A stretch of 64,000 nt of DNA from Athripsodes cinereus (GCA_947579605.1 OX388310.1:3534001-3598000), one strand, 5' to 3'. Shown: positions 47,681 through 59,170, counted from the stretch's first letter. The notes: generated from the sequence alone by a model not told the origin. Numbers and translations are program-made.

Positions 47681-48068
47681 TAAACAATCTCATAGTGGAA
47701 TAAAACAGTGCAAGATGAAAGGATGATAAAGAGGATGTATTTATCTGAAAGAAGGGGTGTGAGGAAGCGCGGACGTCCAAGAACCACGTGGCTTGATCAC
47801 GTGGACCAAATTCTTAAGGACGGACGCGTGCTGAGTAAGAGAAATCGGCGTGCATGTATGAGAAACTGGATGAATGTAGAGGAAGCGAAAGAAGTATGTA
47901 AGGATAGATCTATATGGCTTTCCGTTCTCTCTGCCTACCCCTCCTGGGACATGGCGTGAGGGTATAGTATAGTATAGTAGTATATTAATATGCTTTAAAA
48001 ACACAACAGAGAGTCTAATATACTTTACAATAATTGCACAGTTAAAGACATACATTTTCTTTGTTCTG

Positions 48069-48268
48069 TTCAATAGTTTTTTTTTTTTTTTAAAAAATAG
48101 ATATAAGTATCTGGGTTTTTGTTATAAACCCAAATACAACCTTATACACCTTTCACAGTAAGCTAAAAGCTTGTGTCGTGAAAGGGGAGTTTGCCGGCAC
48201 CTGGGATCGAACCCCGGACCTCATGTGCACGAGGCCGAGACTCTACTTCCAGGCTACCGACGAACTCT
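48069..48268 (-). mobile_element. SINE family 1, near-complete copy
   Basis: Tail (poly-T at 48078-48090), hairpin GGGTTTTTGTTATAAACCC, CACCTTTCACAGTAAGCTAA, GGGGAGTTTGCCGGCACCTG, then the complement of a tRNA-like head with B box (GGGATCGAACCCC) and A box (CTTCCAGGCTACCGACGAA). This is the best copy in the window. Confidence 0.88.
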
Positions 48269-48395
48269 ATTCCATATAGATATGTATTTTTTTTTTGTAA
48301 AATTGAAAATAGGTAGGTATATTAATATTTATTGAGTTGGCGTTTATTTTGTAAAACTCCATGTTTATATATGGAAGAAAACACAGTTGGCTAAT

Positions 48396-48535
48396 GTTTT
48401 ACTTAATATTTAATTGAGTAGTGACCTGGTTTTAACCTACAAATTCATCGTCAAACGTTTGATTGAACAAGAGTTTGACATTGATTTTGTAAGTCGAAAC
48501 CAGGTCACTATTCAATTTAATATTAAGTAAATCTA
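48396..48535. repeat. Foldback with degenerate hammerhead-like arms
   Basis: ACTTAATATTTAATTGAGTA, GTGACCTGGTTT (48400-48434) is mirrored by AAACCAGGTCACTATTCAAT, TTAATATTAAGT (48497-48532). On the plus strand a TTGACAT, then GTCGAAA, then ACC-A-GGU stem III, then C, with AGU/ACU as stem I, recalls a hammerhead. The core is mutated, so this is probably a dead Penelope-like relic. Confidence 0.55.
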
Positions 48536-48865
48536 AAACCAATAGTCTTTTCTTCCATATGTAGGTACTAGTATATTCTTTTTTCCATAACTAAATATTG
48601 AATATAAAAAAGGTAACTGTGTATTGTTTTTATAATTATTACTGTTAATGAATATTGGAAAAGTGACGTTGTTTGTGAGTATTAAGAATAAAAACATCGA
48701 TATTATTGACTTGTTGTATTATGGAACTGGGCAGTCGATATAATTATCTTTTGACATATTTAATTGTAACCGCAACATTGTGGTGAACCTCAACCGCTTG
48801 TTCGGCTCATTGTTTCAATATAAAAACAATTTATTAATTGTGTCGGTGCACACGTAGTAGAATTC

Positions 48866-49402
48866 CATAATAATGCAATTTGAAACAAGTGTTCCTTTCT
48901 ACTATTGTTCGTTAATTCGCAGGGAGACGTCTTTCGACTTATAAGGTCATTATCAATCTTGATAATGACTATATAAGGTCATTATCAATCTTGATAATGA
49001 CCATGAAATATTTCTTATAAATAAATATATTCGCAGGGAGACGTCTTTCGACTTGATAATGACTATATAAGGTCATTATCAATCTTGATAATGACTATGA
49101 AATATTTCTTATAAATAGTCTTTCTTGCTCGCACATTTTGTGGCATGGTTCGCCGGTTTGAAGGAATCCTGGTATAATAATTTTTTATACACTTTTAAAT
49201 TGGGCAACGCATTGTTTTCTTGTAATGTTGTTGATATTTTTTTTTGTATTTATTTTTGTGTGTTGTCTGAAGTGTGTAACTGGCTATAAATAAATAAATA
49301 AATCAAGATTGATAATGACCTTATAAGTCGAAAGACGTCTCCCTGCGAATTAACAAACAATAGTAGAAAGGAACACACTTGTTTCAAATTGCATTATTAT
49401 AA
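48866..49402. mobile_element. Foldback element with ~100-bp inverted ends and internal palindromes
   Basis: Left arm 48866-48963 and right arm 49302-49402 are near-perfect inverted repeats (AATGCAATTTGAAACAAGTG, TTCGCAGGGAGACGTCTTTC). Inside the left half GGTCATTATCAATCTTGATA and ATGACC palindromes and the GCAGGGAGACGTCTTTCGAC block are repeated at about 49033. The minus-strand reading TTGATAATGACC...GTCGAAAGACGTCTC has a self-complementary AGACGTCT after GAA, like a decayed hammerhead. A (TAAA)n-tailed insertion may occupy 49140-49300. Confidence 0.65.
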
Positions 49403-49779
49403 AAACAATTATTATTTACATACTTGCTTAGTGCTGACTTTTGTCTGTCCACTGTTGGATACAGAAATAACTTCTTTTTCCTGATATTTCAGGAGTCCAA
49501 GGACTCCTTTTTATCCGTTTATCTGTTTGGAACAAGTGGCAATTTCTTTTTTCCTTTTAACTCTCTCAAGTCCATCAGTACCGCTTAGCAAGTATTGGCA
49601 TCTCCGACCCTAGCACGTCGGAGCTATTTCAGCAGCTGCTGGCTATAGACATGTTTAAAATTTTCTCATTTTTTTTGTCTCGAGTCAAGCAACACGAACT
49701 CACTTTCATTCCATCTGTAGGACAATGTCAACAGTCCATCTCTTTTTGAACATGATTAAAAAACGAGAATCTTAGTGTA

Positions 49780-50098
49780 GAGTGATGATTTTAGGAGAAT
49801 GAGTGGATGTGCGGAGTGTTGTGGATAGAATGCGTGTAAATTAGTTGCGATGGTTTGGACATGAAGAGTGCATTTACCTGAAAGAAGAGGTGTGAAAAAC
49901 ACGGACGCCCTTAAACAACGTGGCTATATCACGTGGATTAAGTTCAAGTATGGCCGCGTGTTGAGTGAGAGAAATCGGCATGCGTGTATGAGAAACTAGA
50001 TGAATGTAGAGGAAGCTGAAGAAGTGTGTAAGGATTGGTCAACATGACGTTCCATTCTCTCTGCCTATCTCATCTGAGACACGGCGTGAGGGTATAGA
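49780..50098 (+). mobile_element. RTE-like LINE 3' end, subfamily A, decayed
   Basis: AGAATGAGTGGATGTGCGGA, TGCGATGGTTTGGACATG, a deletion, then GAAAGAAGAGGTGTGAAAAA, and the terminus ACACGGCGTGAGGGTATAG with a short (ATAG) tail. Stops and indels are present. Confidence 0.8.
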
Positions 50099-51296
50099 TA
50101 ATAAATACATATATAGATAAAAGAATTTTCATTTTCAATAAATTGTGGCAAATATCGAATCTAATGTGCCTAAATCTTATCTTCTCGAAAAACACCCGAC
50201 TGAATGAATTGAATAAACTTAACCATTAACATTAACACCCTCATAGCAGTATGTAGGAATTCCTATATGTTGTATTATTCTGCTGATCATCATAGAATTA
50301 ACATTGATGCGTAGGTGTAAGCTACATTGTAAGAATTGAAATGATTATCCACATACCATGGGATCCATAAGATTACATCAGTCTATTTATAGACCACAAT
50401 ATACAGACTTGTAGTTACTTACTAATACTGCTAGTAAAGTTACGACGAATCGCGGTATTTGCATTTGTAAAATTTTGACCGGACTCCCATCAGATCCAAC
50501 ATTCTTATGTGGGATACTAACTAATAAACTTGCTATAGAAATGGGAACAGCCAAACACGCAGTATGAATTTTAATCCAGCTTACACCGAATAAAACGAAT
50601 CTCAAAGATCCAGCTTAGGTACACCAAATAAAACGGAACATCTCAAAATTTAATCTAAGCTTTAAAATTCAGAGACCAACTTACACTTAATGAAAAAGGA
50701 TCTGAAATTGACTTCCAACTTGATAAATTAGAACGATTACCTTGATGAAAATATTGATTAATTCACCAGTCCTATAATGAAGACATCAAAACGCTAATAA
50801 TGTCGTGGGAAGGCATTGCCCTATATTTCTCAGAAAACATGATCCACAATTAATGATAATAATATTCTGTTTCATTCCTTATCATAAGATGTGAGACATC
50901 TTTCCATTTCTTAGGCCATTATCAATCATCAAGAGATTGATAATGACGTGATATGTCGAAAATAAGTAGAAACGCTTGTTTCAATTTATCCCATGCTTAA
51001 TGATCTCTTCTTACTTAAAATTAAGTATTGCAAATCCTATATACCTGACAAAGCTGTAAAAGAATCCATACAATAAAAAAACAACCATGTCCTTCAAGCC
51101 TTGTGACATCAAAGTGTTTGGTCGCATTACCAATTTTCCCTTTGAATTTCTAGTCTACAGAATATGCCTAGTAAATTAGAGGCTTGTTTCTGCCTTGGGC
51201 TCCTGCGAGTAGCATTTACATAAAGGAAAAAAGGAAAATTAGTAATCAAATTCGCGAATACGAAAATTATAAATTCACAACAACAACATATTCAGG

Positions 51297-51571
51297 TTTA
51301 GTTACGTGGAACGAATGGAAGAGGAAAGAATGACAAAGAGGATACACTTGTCTGAAAGAGGGGGTGTGAGGAATCGCGGGCGCCCGAGATTACCATGGCT
51401 TGACCACACGTAGATAAAATTCACGACGGATGTATATTGAGTGAGAGAAATCGACGTGCGTGCATGCGAAATTGCATGAATGTAGAAGAAGCGAAAGAAG
51501 TATGTAAGGACAGATCTATATGGCGTTCCATTCTCTCTGCCTACCCCACTTGGGATACGGCGCGAGGGAAT
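51297..51571 (+). mobile_element. RTE-like LINE 3' end, subfamily A
   Basis: TACGTGGAACGAATGGAAGA, AAGAGGATACACTTGTCTGA, TGCGAAATTGCATGAATGTA and the terminus CTACCCCACTTGGGATACGG followed by CGCGAGGGAATAG. The hAT-type MITE at 51581 is inserted at its tail. Confidence 0.85.
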
Positions 51572-51580
51572 AGTAGGTAT

Positions 51581-51946
51581 TAGTGATGTAACGAATGTGT
51601 GATTTTAGATTTATGACTGTTGCCGACATTCGCGAATGAGAATAGCGAATATTGACTTGCTTAAATCTCTATAATTGCTCAAACATTAAAATTTCTACCC
51701 CCCCGTCGCCGGATTTTCAAAATGGTATAGGAATTTAAAATATTTCAAAACTCCTCGGTTTTCTTAAAGAATACTTTCTTGTAGTATCTCTTTCTACAAT
51801 GTACCTGGAAAGTATCCGATACTTTATTTCCAAAATAATATTCGCAAAACATTCGCATATTTTTTCGCGAATATGAATGCGAATGCGAATACTTTGAAAT
51901 ATGCGAATATTCGCGAATGCGAATACGAATATTCGTGACATCACTA
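51581..51946. mobile_element. hAT-type MITE with 8-bp TSD
   Basis: Ends TAGTGATGTAACGAAT (51581-51596) and complement TAGTGATGTCACGAAT match at 15 of 16 positions. The 8-base duplication GTAGGTAT flanks it exactly (51573-51580 and 51947-51954), the hallmark of hAT transposition. The right part is built of GCGAAT/ATTCGC hexamers that can fold extensively. The interior is shared with 690-950. No transposase. Confidence 0.9.
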
Positions 51947-51954
51947 GTAGGTAT

Positions 51955-54835
51955 AGTATGGTAAAGTAAATGTTAACATAATACGTTAGCAAATATTTCG
52001 GAATTGTACCTACCTACATAAAATCGAATTCCCGATTTTATTGACGTCCGTGTTAAAATAAATCCATTACATGAAGTTTATGATTGAATCCATAACAATA
52101 AATAAATAATAATTCAACCCACGCAAGTCTGGATAATGCAATCTTTCTGATTGTGTATGCTGATCCCAGTAATAATATCTCAACACTTTATGAAATCATT
52201 CGTAAATATGATTTATTGATATTGCGTTGCGAATATTTGCAAACTTACAATCATGCCGATATCAAAACAAACTCTAAATATAACTTTCTCAACAATCAAA
52301 CAAAATGATAGTGTATACAATACAAAAGGTAAAAATCGCTACATCTTTACAATTAACGTTCTTGTGATTCAAGCAATCAAAAATATGTAATATTAATTTA
52401 CCTATACGAAATCATGTTACATGTGCTGATGTAATACCTAATAAAAATATGTCGAACTTCTAGATGAATTATTCAAATTGATTTAATTTCGAAAAGCGAT
52501 CAGGAACATTCTGTTCATTCCGGGAATTATTAAACCCACGTCCCCTCTCTTACAAAGCGAGTGTTAGGAACACGTCGTCAGTGCGATTTCCGAAGTGAAC
52601 AAAATGTTTCTGCTCTTTTTTCGGAATATAATCGCTGTGAATAAATCACCTATACTGATTTAAATCTCAAAAATGATTAGCATATTATTCACTTTGTCAA
52701 AAATTCAACTCGTATATTAATTTCTCTAATTTTTGAGTGCATTGTCATTAAGATTAAAAAGACGAAATTCTTGATTTCTATTAAACTTGCGTTATTCTTT
52801 GGAAGAATATTGTTATATCTGATAAATGATTCACAAAAATATGAAATTCTTATTAATGAAATATGAAATCATGGTGTATTGCCCTTTGGTTCTCCTACTG
52901 TACCTAAGTGTTGTTCTATACAATTTCATACCAATATAAATGTTTTACATAAAGCAATTTTGCATTTATTATGAATCTATTTTCACTCAGTCTTATACAA
53001 AATTTACTGGCGTTAGTAAAAATCAACTCTATAAAATTTTATGAGATAATATAACACTATTAAAATCTACAAATACGGAAATGGTAAAACATCTCACCTC
53101 GTTATTATACATTAAAGAAACAAACAAAACCATTTAAACTGTATATAAATAGATAAAACTGTATATGAATAAGTCGAAAACGAAGAGGCTTAGATCAGGG
53201 TGGGCGAAAGAAGACAATTCTTTAAAAAGATCAGCCAACAACAAACAAACTGGATTGAGCTATGTTATGTGGTGTTTAATAAAAACCATGGTTATATAGC
53301 TGAGTAACCAAATATTTCCACAGCCTCAAAATCAGGCATCCAAGCCTGCTCACCACCTTCGCAAAGGGCATAACCGAAGGCAGAAACGGAAGTTGCCCAC
53401 CAAGAGGAACCCATATGGATCAAGAGAGCAGGGGTATGAGCTGTGGCACATACGTAGGGTTAAAGAGACTGGCAGAAAATAGGGAGAAATGTAGCTGAAA
53501 ATTCAAACTCGTTGCAGACCAATCTCATGGATTGTGACAACCCACTGGCCACTATACAGCTTGTAATAAAATAAACAAGCGATGGAAGTAAACAATAATA
53601 TGTATAATATGTATTGTCCGAAAGATTTTTATTATTGCATACATTACCATAATTAGATATTCAGATATTATTATAAGTCATCAAATAATTTAATTTAATT
53701 CTAGGGTCAACGTATTCTTAATATTAAATATCTTGTTCCAATAACTGTATAATTCGCCCACCACGTTATCGGAATATCCTAAAACTTGATATTTTGATTT
53801 TAGTAGGCCCATATTTACATATTTGTGAATTTAGAAGATTCTAACCTGATATCATTAAAACATCTCCAAAATATATTTAAAAATAGTTTCTTCTATGGTT
53901 TGTATTAAATGTTACTCGATTGATGGACCTTATATCGTGACAGTAAGAATTGCAGAATTGGTGAACGTTGTCTATGAACATAGAAATTATCGAAAGTGAT
54001 CACTCAAGCCAGCATAGATCCAATTCATAAGCTTTGAAAGGCCGTTCTCTCTTCTTCCGATTATATTTTGCACAATATTACAGGCATACATTTTCTTCCC
54101 CTTGTCATAGTAAGGTCGTGGTCCATTGTGTCCATTACCGCTTCCTCTCCGTGCCTATAAAAATTAAGGCATTCAGGACGGATGGGAAACCTAATTGCAT
54201 AATTTAAGATGAGACTGGTTTCTGGCCTTCACTTCTGAGAGGAACCTTGAAAAGGATGGAGTTGATTTGAATATGATTGATCATCCTTCATAAGATTCTT
54301 TCATGTTAAGTTTTTTTTTCACTTTTACAAAATAGCTATTTGCTTAATATTTACCTGACAATGAGAGCAGACGCTTTAATTGAAATAAATTTAATATCGT
54401 CAAACTTCTACTAAGAACCTTTGGTCGATAGGTTAAACTTTATGTGCGCATTATTTCTGCTTTGAGAATTGATATCCCAAACCTCCATCAATCTTTCTCA
54501 CGACACTGACGGCCGACGCGGCAGGCGGATTGTTTCATTTCAATATTTTGATCTGTAATCATTGTGATATTCACATGTTGTGTGTGTTGTATGGAGCATT
54601 CATGCCTTGAATAAAGAAATCGATTGTTGGAGTTGATTTCTTAGAATCATTGTAGTAAGGTAAGCATACGTAATAATGTATCCACAGCGAGCCGTCAATT
54701 ACAAATTTCAATTTGTATGGGTTCATATGTACGTATTTTTGTTCGAGGAGATTTGGTGAAATAAAATTAAACTTAACAAAACTAACCAAAGGAACTTCCA
54801 TTTCTTTAGAATGTTCTGAGAAAATTATAATTATC
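51955..54835. other. Intronic region of the wengen-like gene, little recognised
   Basis: No coding frame is supported. A ~400-base GC-richer stretch at 53170-53580 (GGGCATAACCGAAGGCAGAA, AAGAGACTGGCAGAAAATAG) may be a mobile-element remnant. A decayed TAG-tail retroposon piece is at about 54115-54225. Confidence 0.35.
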
Positions 54836-54946
54836 TAGGTGTAACACCCGACAAAGAAATGATAATAATATGCCACTCTTTTCCGTAAGTTTTCGAGAGT
54901 GTCCTGTAGAACGCAGGTGTTCGATAAAATAAAGGATATTTTATAT

Positions 54947-55083
54947 TATTATATATTATAAATTATAAAATTATAAAAATAATAATTATAAAAAAAATAT
55001 CAACACTAACTTTGTTTACTTTCACTATATTTATTTTCGGCAGAGGCCTTTCGGACTTAGTCCATCTTCAGTGCCTTGTACTT
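54947..55083 (-). mobile_element. 137-bp non-autonomous insertion carrying a hammerhead
   Basis: It lies between 15-base direct repeats inside the short retroposon. It consists of an AT-rich tail-like half and, on the minus strand, a hammerhead motif at its outer end. No protein sequence is present. It is probably a minimal Penelope-derived retroposon. Confidence 0.65.
55039..55075 (-). ncRNA. Hammerhead ribozyme motif (type I, dimeric stem III)
   Basis: Minus strand: stem I GGCA (55075-55072) with UGCC (55042-55039). Core CUGAAGA (55071-55065) has A at the variable position. An extra U is at 55064. Stem II is GGAC/GUCC (55063-55060, 55056-55053) with loop UAA. GAA is at 55052-55050. Stem III is the palindrome AGGCCU (55049-55044), then C55043, giving a CUC cleavage triplet. 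Every invariant core base is present. Confidence 0.8.
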
Positions 55084-55388
55084 AAGGACATTTTATATCT
55101 TGAATTCAACAATCTTGAACGTCTTATTTTTTTATTGGCACGGAGAGGACACCTTGTCACACCATTGTGTAAACATGATTATCCTATTTAAATGTCTGAT
55201 TGGTTTCGTCATGTGCCCAGATCCAGTTTAACAATAAAAAATTGTAAGTATTCTAAACATGAATGGTAAATGTTTGGTGCAAGTATGTTAATGTGTATAT
55301 TTGGGAAGTTTTTTGCGAAGGGCTTGTTTGCTCTATTGATCTCGTCCAGCATATCGATGGATGTCTTTGCTTAGCGTAGGGGTCGACT

Positions 55389-55620
55389 TTAAGATGTTTT
55401 GAGAACACAGAGCTCAGAAAGTGACTGAGGTGGCATATTTTTCAAAGCCTTGTAGATCAAAAGGCACATCAGTTTGTATTGGACCCTTTCACCTACTCTC
55501 AACCAGTGCAACTTTTCCAGCATTTTATGTGTGATATGAAAACCTTTATCCTCGCGGAAAATTAGGCTTGCAGCGCTATTAAAAGCCATTTGTAGACGGT
55601 TTAGTTGTTGAGATTTGCCA
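55389..55620 (-). mobile_element. CR1/L2-type LINE ORF2 fragment
   Basis: The minus-strand frame reads QQLNRLQMAFNSAASLIF, HITHKMLEKLHWLRVGERVQ and YKLMCLLIYKALKNMPPQSL. This matches the LQ..qNaAArLi...hiTp.L..LHWLPV..Ri.yKl..l.yKal pattern near the end of CR1/L2-like ORF2. Confidence 0.8.
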
Positions 55621-56227
55621 GGTTTAAAAACTAGTACAAAATAATGTAATGCGCAACAATTACTTATACATGAAACTTGGAGAGTGTTGTGAATTTTAAA
55701 ATCTGTAGCAGACTCAGTTTGATATTTTTCGCCATAACACAGTTCAATTGATTATACATGATTATATGTGTTCTTGTGAACTTGTGTGACGTGATTATAT
55801 GTATACTTAAATATATTTATACTTATTGTGTATAACATTTTCCCAATTGTTTTGCAGTGGCGTAGCCTTCTATTGATCCACATAAAAATGGAATACATCC
55901 CAGAAGAAAATAAATATTATCACCTTTTGTTAGATTAATAATCTGTTTATTTGGAATTGAGTCTGTCTTGTGATGTTGAGAACCTGCTGCTGTCCTTCCA
56001 TTAATTAGATTACCTTCCTGCTAGTCGTCAGCCTAACGATGGATTGTTCACTGTGACAGTAAAATATTACAAAAATCCAAATAAAGCATAGATAGGTAAT
56101 CATCAATTTTTTTCTTTTTTCTGTAAATTTTTCTCTATCACAGGCACAGACAAGAATATAATTATGTCGAATGATAAAATATTATTTAGTTTTGGGGTGC
56201 ATAAATATGATACATATGTATGTATAT

Positions 56228-56500
56228 ACATACCATCACCCGCTTCCCTCGCGGGGTAGGCAGAAAGGATCGAGCGCCACTGTCATACCATTCCTCATGC
56301 TTGCTCTCCTGTTCAACGTAGGATTGTCGTCCTGTAGGATTTGATTGAAATGATTTTGTCATTAATTGATCCTCGGACGCTCACGTCTTCGAGCACCATT
56401 GCTTTCAGCCAAATATATCTTCTTGATCACTCTGTCCTCATTATTTTTTTCCACATGCCCAAACCATTGTAACTTATTTACATTCATCGTTGTTATTACA
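56228..56500 (-). mobile_element. RTE-like LINE 3' end, subfamily B, decayed
   Basis: ATACCATCACCCGCTTCCCT, CGCGGGGTAGGCAGAAAGGA, then AGCCAAATATATCTTCTTGA and CCACATGCCCAAACCATTGT match the 31983-32640 copy, with internal deletions. Confidence 0.85.
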
Positions 56501-56822
56501 CCACACACATAAATATAACAACAGGAAAAACTTAGTTCCACCACTGTTTAAAATGTATTGTGACATGGAATGTACAGCAAATACCAAACACACCTATCCA
56601 CTTATAAATCCATTATTACATTCTATCATGTATAGGTACTTGCAGCATAGGAAAATAATTTATCTATTTCAAGTCTATTATCATCTTCATATGATGCAAA
56701 AATACCTACATTGTTTAATATTATCGTCAGCTCTTTGTAAAAAGAGCGAATGAACAATTAATTTATAACATGTAGATATAGACAATTCACACAGTTCTAG
56801 CTAGTCCCAAAATAAGAAATAC

Positions 56823-57123
56823 TATGGTTTCGGTTCGAACGTGTTGAGCGAATGCACGATGAAAGGATGACGAAGAGGATGTATCTATTTGAAAGAAGGG
56901 GTGTAAGGAAGCGCGGACGTCCAAGAACCACGTGGCTTGATCACGTGGACCAAATTCTTAAGGACGGGTGCGTACCGAGTAAGAGAAATAAGCGTGCATG
57001 TATGAGAAACTGGATGAATGTAGAGGATGCGAAGGAAGTGTGTAACGATAGATCAAAATGGTGTTCCGTTCTCTCTGCCTACCCCACCTGGGACACGGCG
57101 TGAGGGTATAGATAGATAGATAG
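56823..57123 (+). mobile_element. RTE-like LINE 3' end, subfamily A
   Basis: The frame 56852-57103 reads ERMTKRMYLFERRGVRKRGR, PRTTWLDHVDQILKDG and RRACMRNWMNVE-like, ending SAYPTWDTA-stop, then GGCGTGAGGGTATAG and a (ATAG)n tail. Open over the retained part. Confidence 0.88.
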
Positions 57124-57124
57124 A

Positions 57125-57300
57125 TGGTTACTAACGCGATGATACACATTATACAATGCACTAAACACATATTATACGTGTATCATCCAGACTCAAAACA
57201 ATTTGAAAAAAAAATAATCTTGAACTGAACGGGAATTGAACCCGGGACCTCGTGATCCAATGGCAGGTGCGTTACCTCCATGCCACACCGGCAGCCGAAG
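57125..57300 (-). mobile_element. SINE family 2, diverged copy
   Basis: The minus strand carries the tRNA-like head GCCGGTGTGGCATGGAGGTA, with ACGAGGTCCCGGGTTCAATT as the B-box region. The body is shortened (GATGATACACATTATACAAT on the plus strand). Confidence 0.75.
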
Positions 57301-57767
57301 TGAAATCAAAAATAAAAATCTACTATGAAATTAAGACAAATTCACTCGATTCCGGGTGCTTTGCGGTAAAGATTAGGAAGAAGTCAGAAGAAATATCTAT
57401 ACAACGCATCATGTGAACACAAAAACATGCAAACAATAACATTCATATACAGTAATATATTATGTAGATTAGGTACATGTGTGTGTATAGTCTTGATATG
57501 TTTACGTAGTATGTATGTACAACATCTGGTACCTAATAAATATATGTATTTTTTCATGGAGTCTCCAAAAGTCCAAAGTTAGTCGTTTATTCTGAAAGTC
57601 TACATAGTGGTGTATACCTACTGTATAGTATTATTAATAATAATACTAATAAAAACAATAATAAACCAAAACACATTCTATACAATAACCTATATTAGTT
57701 CGCCGGGCCTTAATATGTACTAGTATAGTGTTACCTGGCTTCGCATGGAAATAATCAGTCAACTACT

Positions 57768-58016
57768 ATGTACTACTATACCATCACAGCACATCCCACA
57801 AGTGATGTAGCCAGCAGGCCAGCTGCATGTAATAAACATACAAGCTGTCCTCTCCGCGACAGCAAAAAAAAAAATAAGTCATTCAGGATGTGTGGCAAAC
57901 TTCGTTGCTTAATTTAGGATGTAAAATTTCTTTATTTTTTCGAACAGCTGCCTTTTACAGGACACTCGAAAACTTACGGAAATGAGTGAGAGACCAATTC
58001 TTTGCCGTGTTCAACA
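57768..58016 (-). mobile_element. Short retroposon (TAG-tail family)
   Basis: ACTACTATACCATCACAGCA (3' end), GCCAGCAGGCCAGCTGCATG, GCTGCCTTTTACAGGACACT and AGAGACCAATTCTTTGCCG. Confidence 0.82.
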
Positions 58017-58559
58017 TATTTTTAATTACTTTCTTGTGAAGTTGTGTAGAATGGGACAAGTTATTTGAAAAGTGACAACACCACTATGCAAATATATTTG
58101 ACAGATTTACCATAATCTGATGTAAAATATAGATGCTTAATTTTTGCGTAGTAGGTAATCTGGATTTTACTTTCAATTTTCAATACGTATTTTGCACGTT
58201 ATACATCAAGATTATTTATTAATTTATTTTATGTATCGTAATATTTGTGTTTTATGTGATGTATTTATCGATAAAATATATGACATAAAAACAAAAATAT
58301 TACGTATTCAAAAAATTGAAATAGAATAATTTTGTGTTTTGACAAAAATTGTAATATAATGTATACGATTCACATGCAAATCTAATGACATACACTGAAA
58401 TATATCTTTAAAATTATTTACTTTGTAATATAATTTGTAGATAAATAAATTCAAATAGATATATTATTATGGAATATACGTTTTTGATTCAAATAACACA
58501 GTTTTATTATTTCTACAACATAATATACCTACAATTTATTTATTAAACAATATTATTAT

Positions 58560-59170
58560 TATTATTATTTGGATGATTTGTAAAGCGCCGTTTTGTGAAA
58601 AAAATCCACCTCAAGGGCGCTCTTTGCTAACTAAGGTTGTGCTTGAATTATTCCGTGAGATTTCTTGAATAGATAAGTTTTCAGTTGGTTCTTGAAACGA
58701 GATATGTCCTGCGTTTCTCTGATCGTTTGTGGAAGCCTGTTCCAGACTACAGGTGCAGATCGGTGAGGCGACCGGTGTGGCGCGGAGGCTAACGCACTTG
58801 CCTTTGAGTCACGAGGTCCCGGGTTCGATTCCCGGCCAGGGCAAAGTGAAGAATGACCTTTTTCAGATTGTCCTGGGTCTGGGTGTTACATGTATATGTG
58901 TTTAGTGCATTGTATATGTGTATCGCCGTGTTAGTACCCATAATACAAGATTCATATCTTAGTTTGGGACTAGCTCGGTCTGTGTGAATTGTCTACACGT
59001 GTTATGTTATGTTATGTTAGATATTGCAAAAGCACGCTCCACGTACACTGGTTTCGATACAGTACTGGTCACCTCCAATTTAGTTGTTATATCTTGACAA
59101 GACCTAAGTGTTGTCTGTCTATGACTTAACGCCTGTCTACCACAGAGTTCCATGATATATACATTGTTCC
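58560..59170 (-). mobile_element. CR1/L2-type LINE ORF2 C-terminus, split by a SINE
   Basis: Minus strand: LSHRQTTLRSCQDITTKLEV, SKPVYVERAFAIS (59160-59025), then the SINE, then APVVWNRLPQTIRETQDIS, FKNQLKTYLF (58766-58640). The 3' end AAAACGGCGCTTTACAAAT with an (AAT)n tail is at 58560-58600. The protein reads through the SINE junction as one LINE. Confidence 0.8.
58771..59018 (+). mobile_element. SINE family 2, full-length copy nested in a LINE
   Basis: Head GCGACCGGTGTGGCGCGGAG, consensus B box GGTTCGATTCC, and body identical in order to 33814-34060, ending GTGTGAATTGTCTACACGTG and a clean (TTATG)n tail. It separates the two halves of the CR1-like fragment. Confidence 0.9.

Larger units (their letters stand above)
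46814..47708. mobile_element. Penelope-like foldback element (inverted dimer)
   Basis: Inverted arms 46882-47238 and 47354-47710 (357 bp each, no net indel, at least one mismatch) surround a ~115-bp spacer. Each arm encodes, facing outward, the same C-terminal Penelope-like fragment: HARDTGHDFDLSGVELLQKC, SKGKKLDILETLEINN and a Pro-rich end. The left arm plus spacer extends this upstream with RVTEHLRAKKNFGINSEMAD. Each arm ends in a hammerhead motif. The 12-bp TSD marks the insertion; 68 bases without a partner (46814-46881) lie outside the left arm. Confidence 0.85.
46660..47985 (+). mobile_element. RTE-like LINE 3' end, subfamily A, split by a Penelope-like foldback
   Basis: The left part 46660-46813 encodes RRMVGKTLRDRVKNEDIRRM and RMRVNKLRWFGHVEQMQDE. 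The right part 47709-47985 encodes ERMIKRMYLSERRGVRKRGR, then PRTTWLDHVDQILKDGR, and ends at SAYPSWDMA-stop, GGCGTGAGGGTATAG and a (TATAG)n tail. The break is a 12-base duplication TGCAAGATGAAA (46802-46813 and 47709-47720). Apart from the insertion the copy is well preserved. Confidence 0.9.
54840..55165 (+). mobile_element. Short retroposon (TAG-tail family) split by a hammerhead-bearing insertion
   Basis: The left part (GTGTAACACCCGACAAAGAA, TTTTCGAGAGTGTCCTGTAG, GCAGGTGTTCG) is at 54840-54946. The right part (ACATTTTATATCTTGAATTC, GGCACGGAGAGGACA) starts at 55084. AAGGAYATTTTATAT is duplicated around the break (54932-54946, 55084-55098; one difference). Confidence 0.75.
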
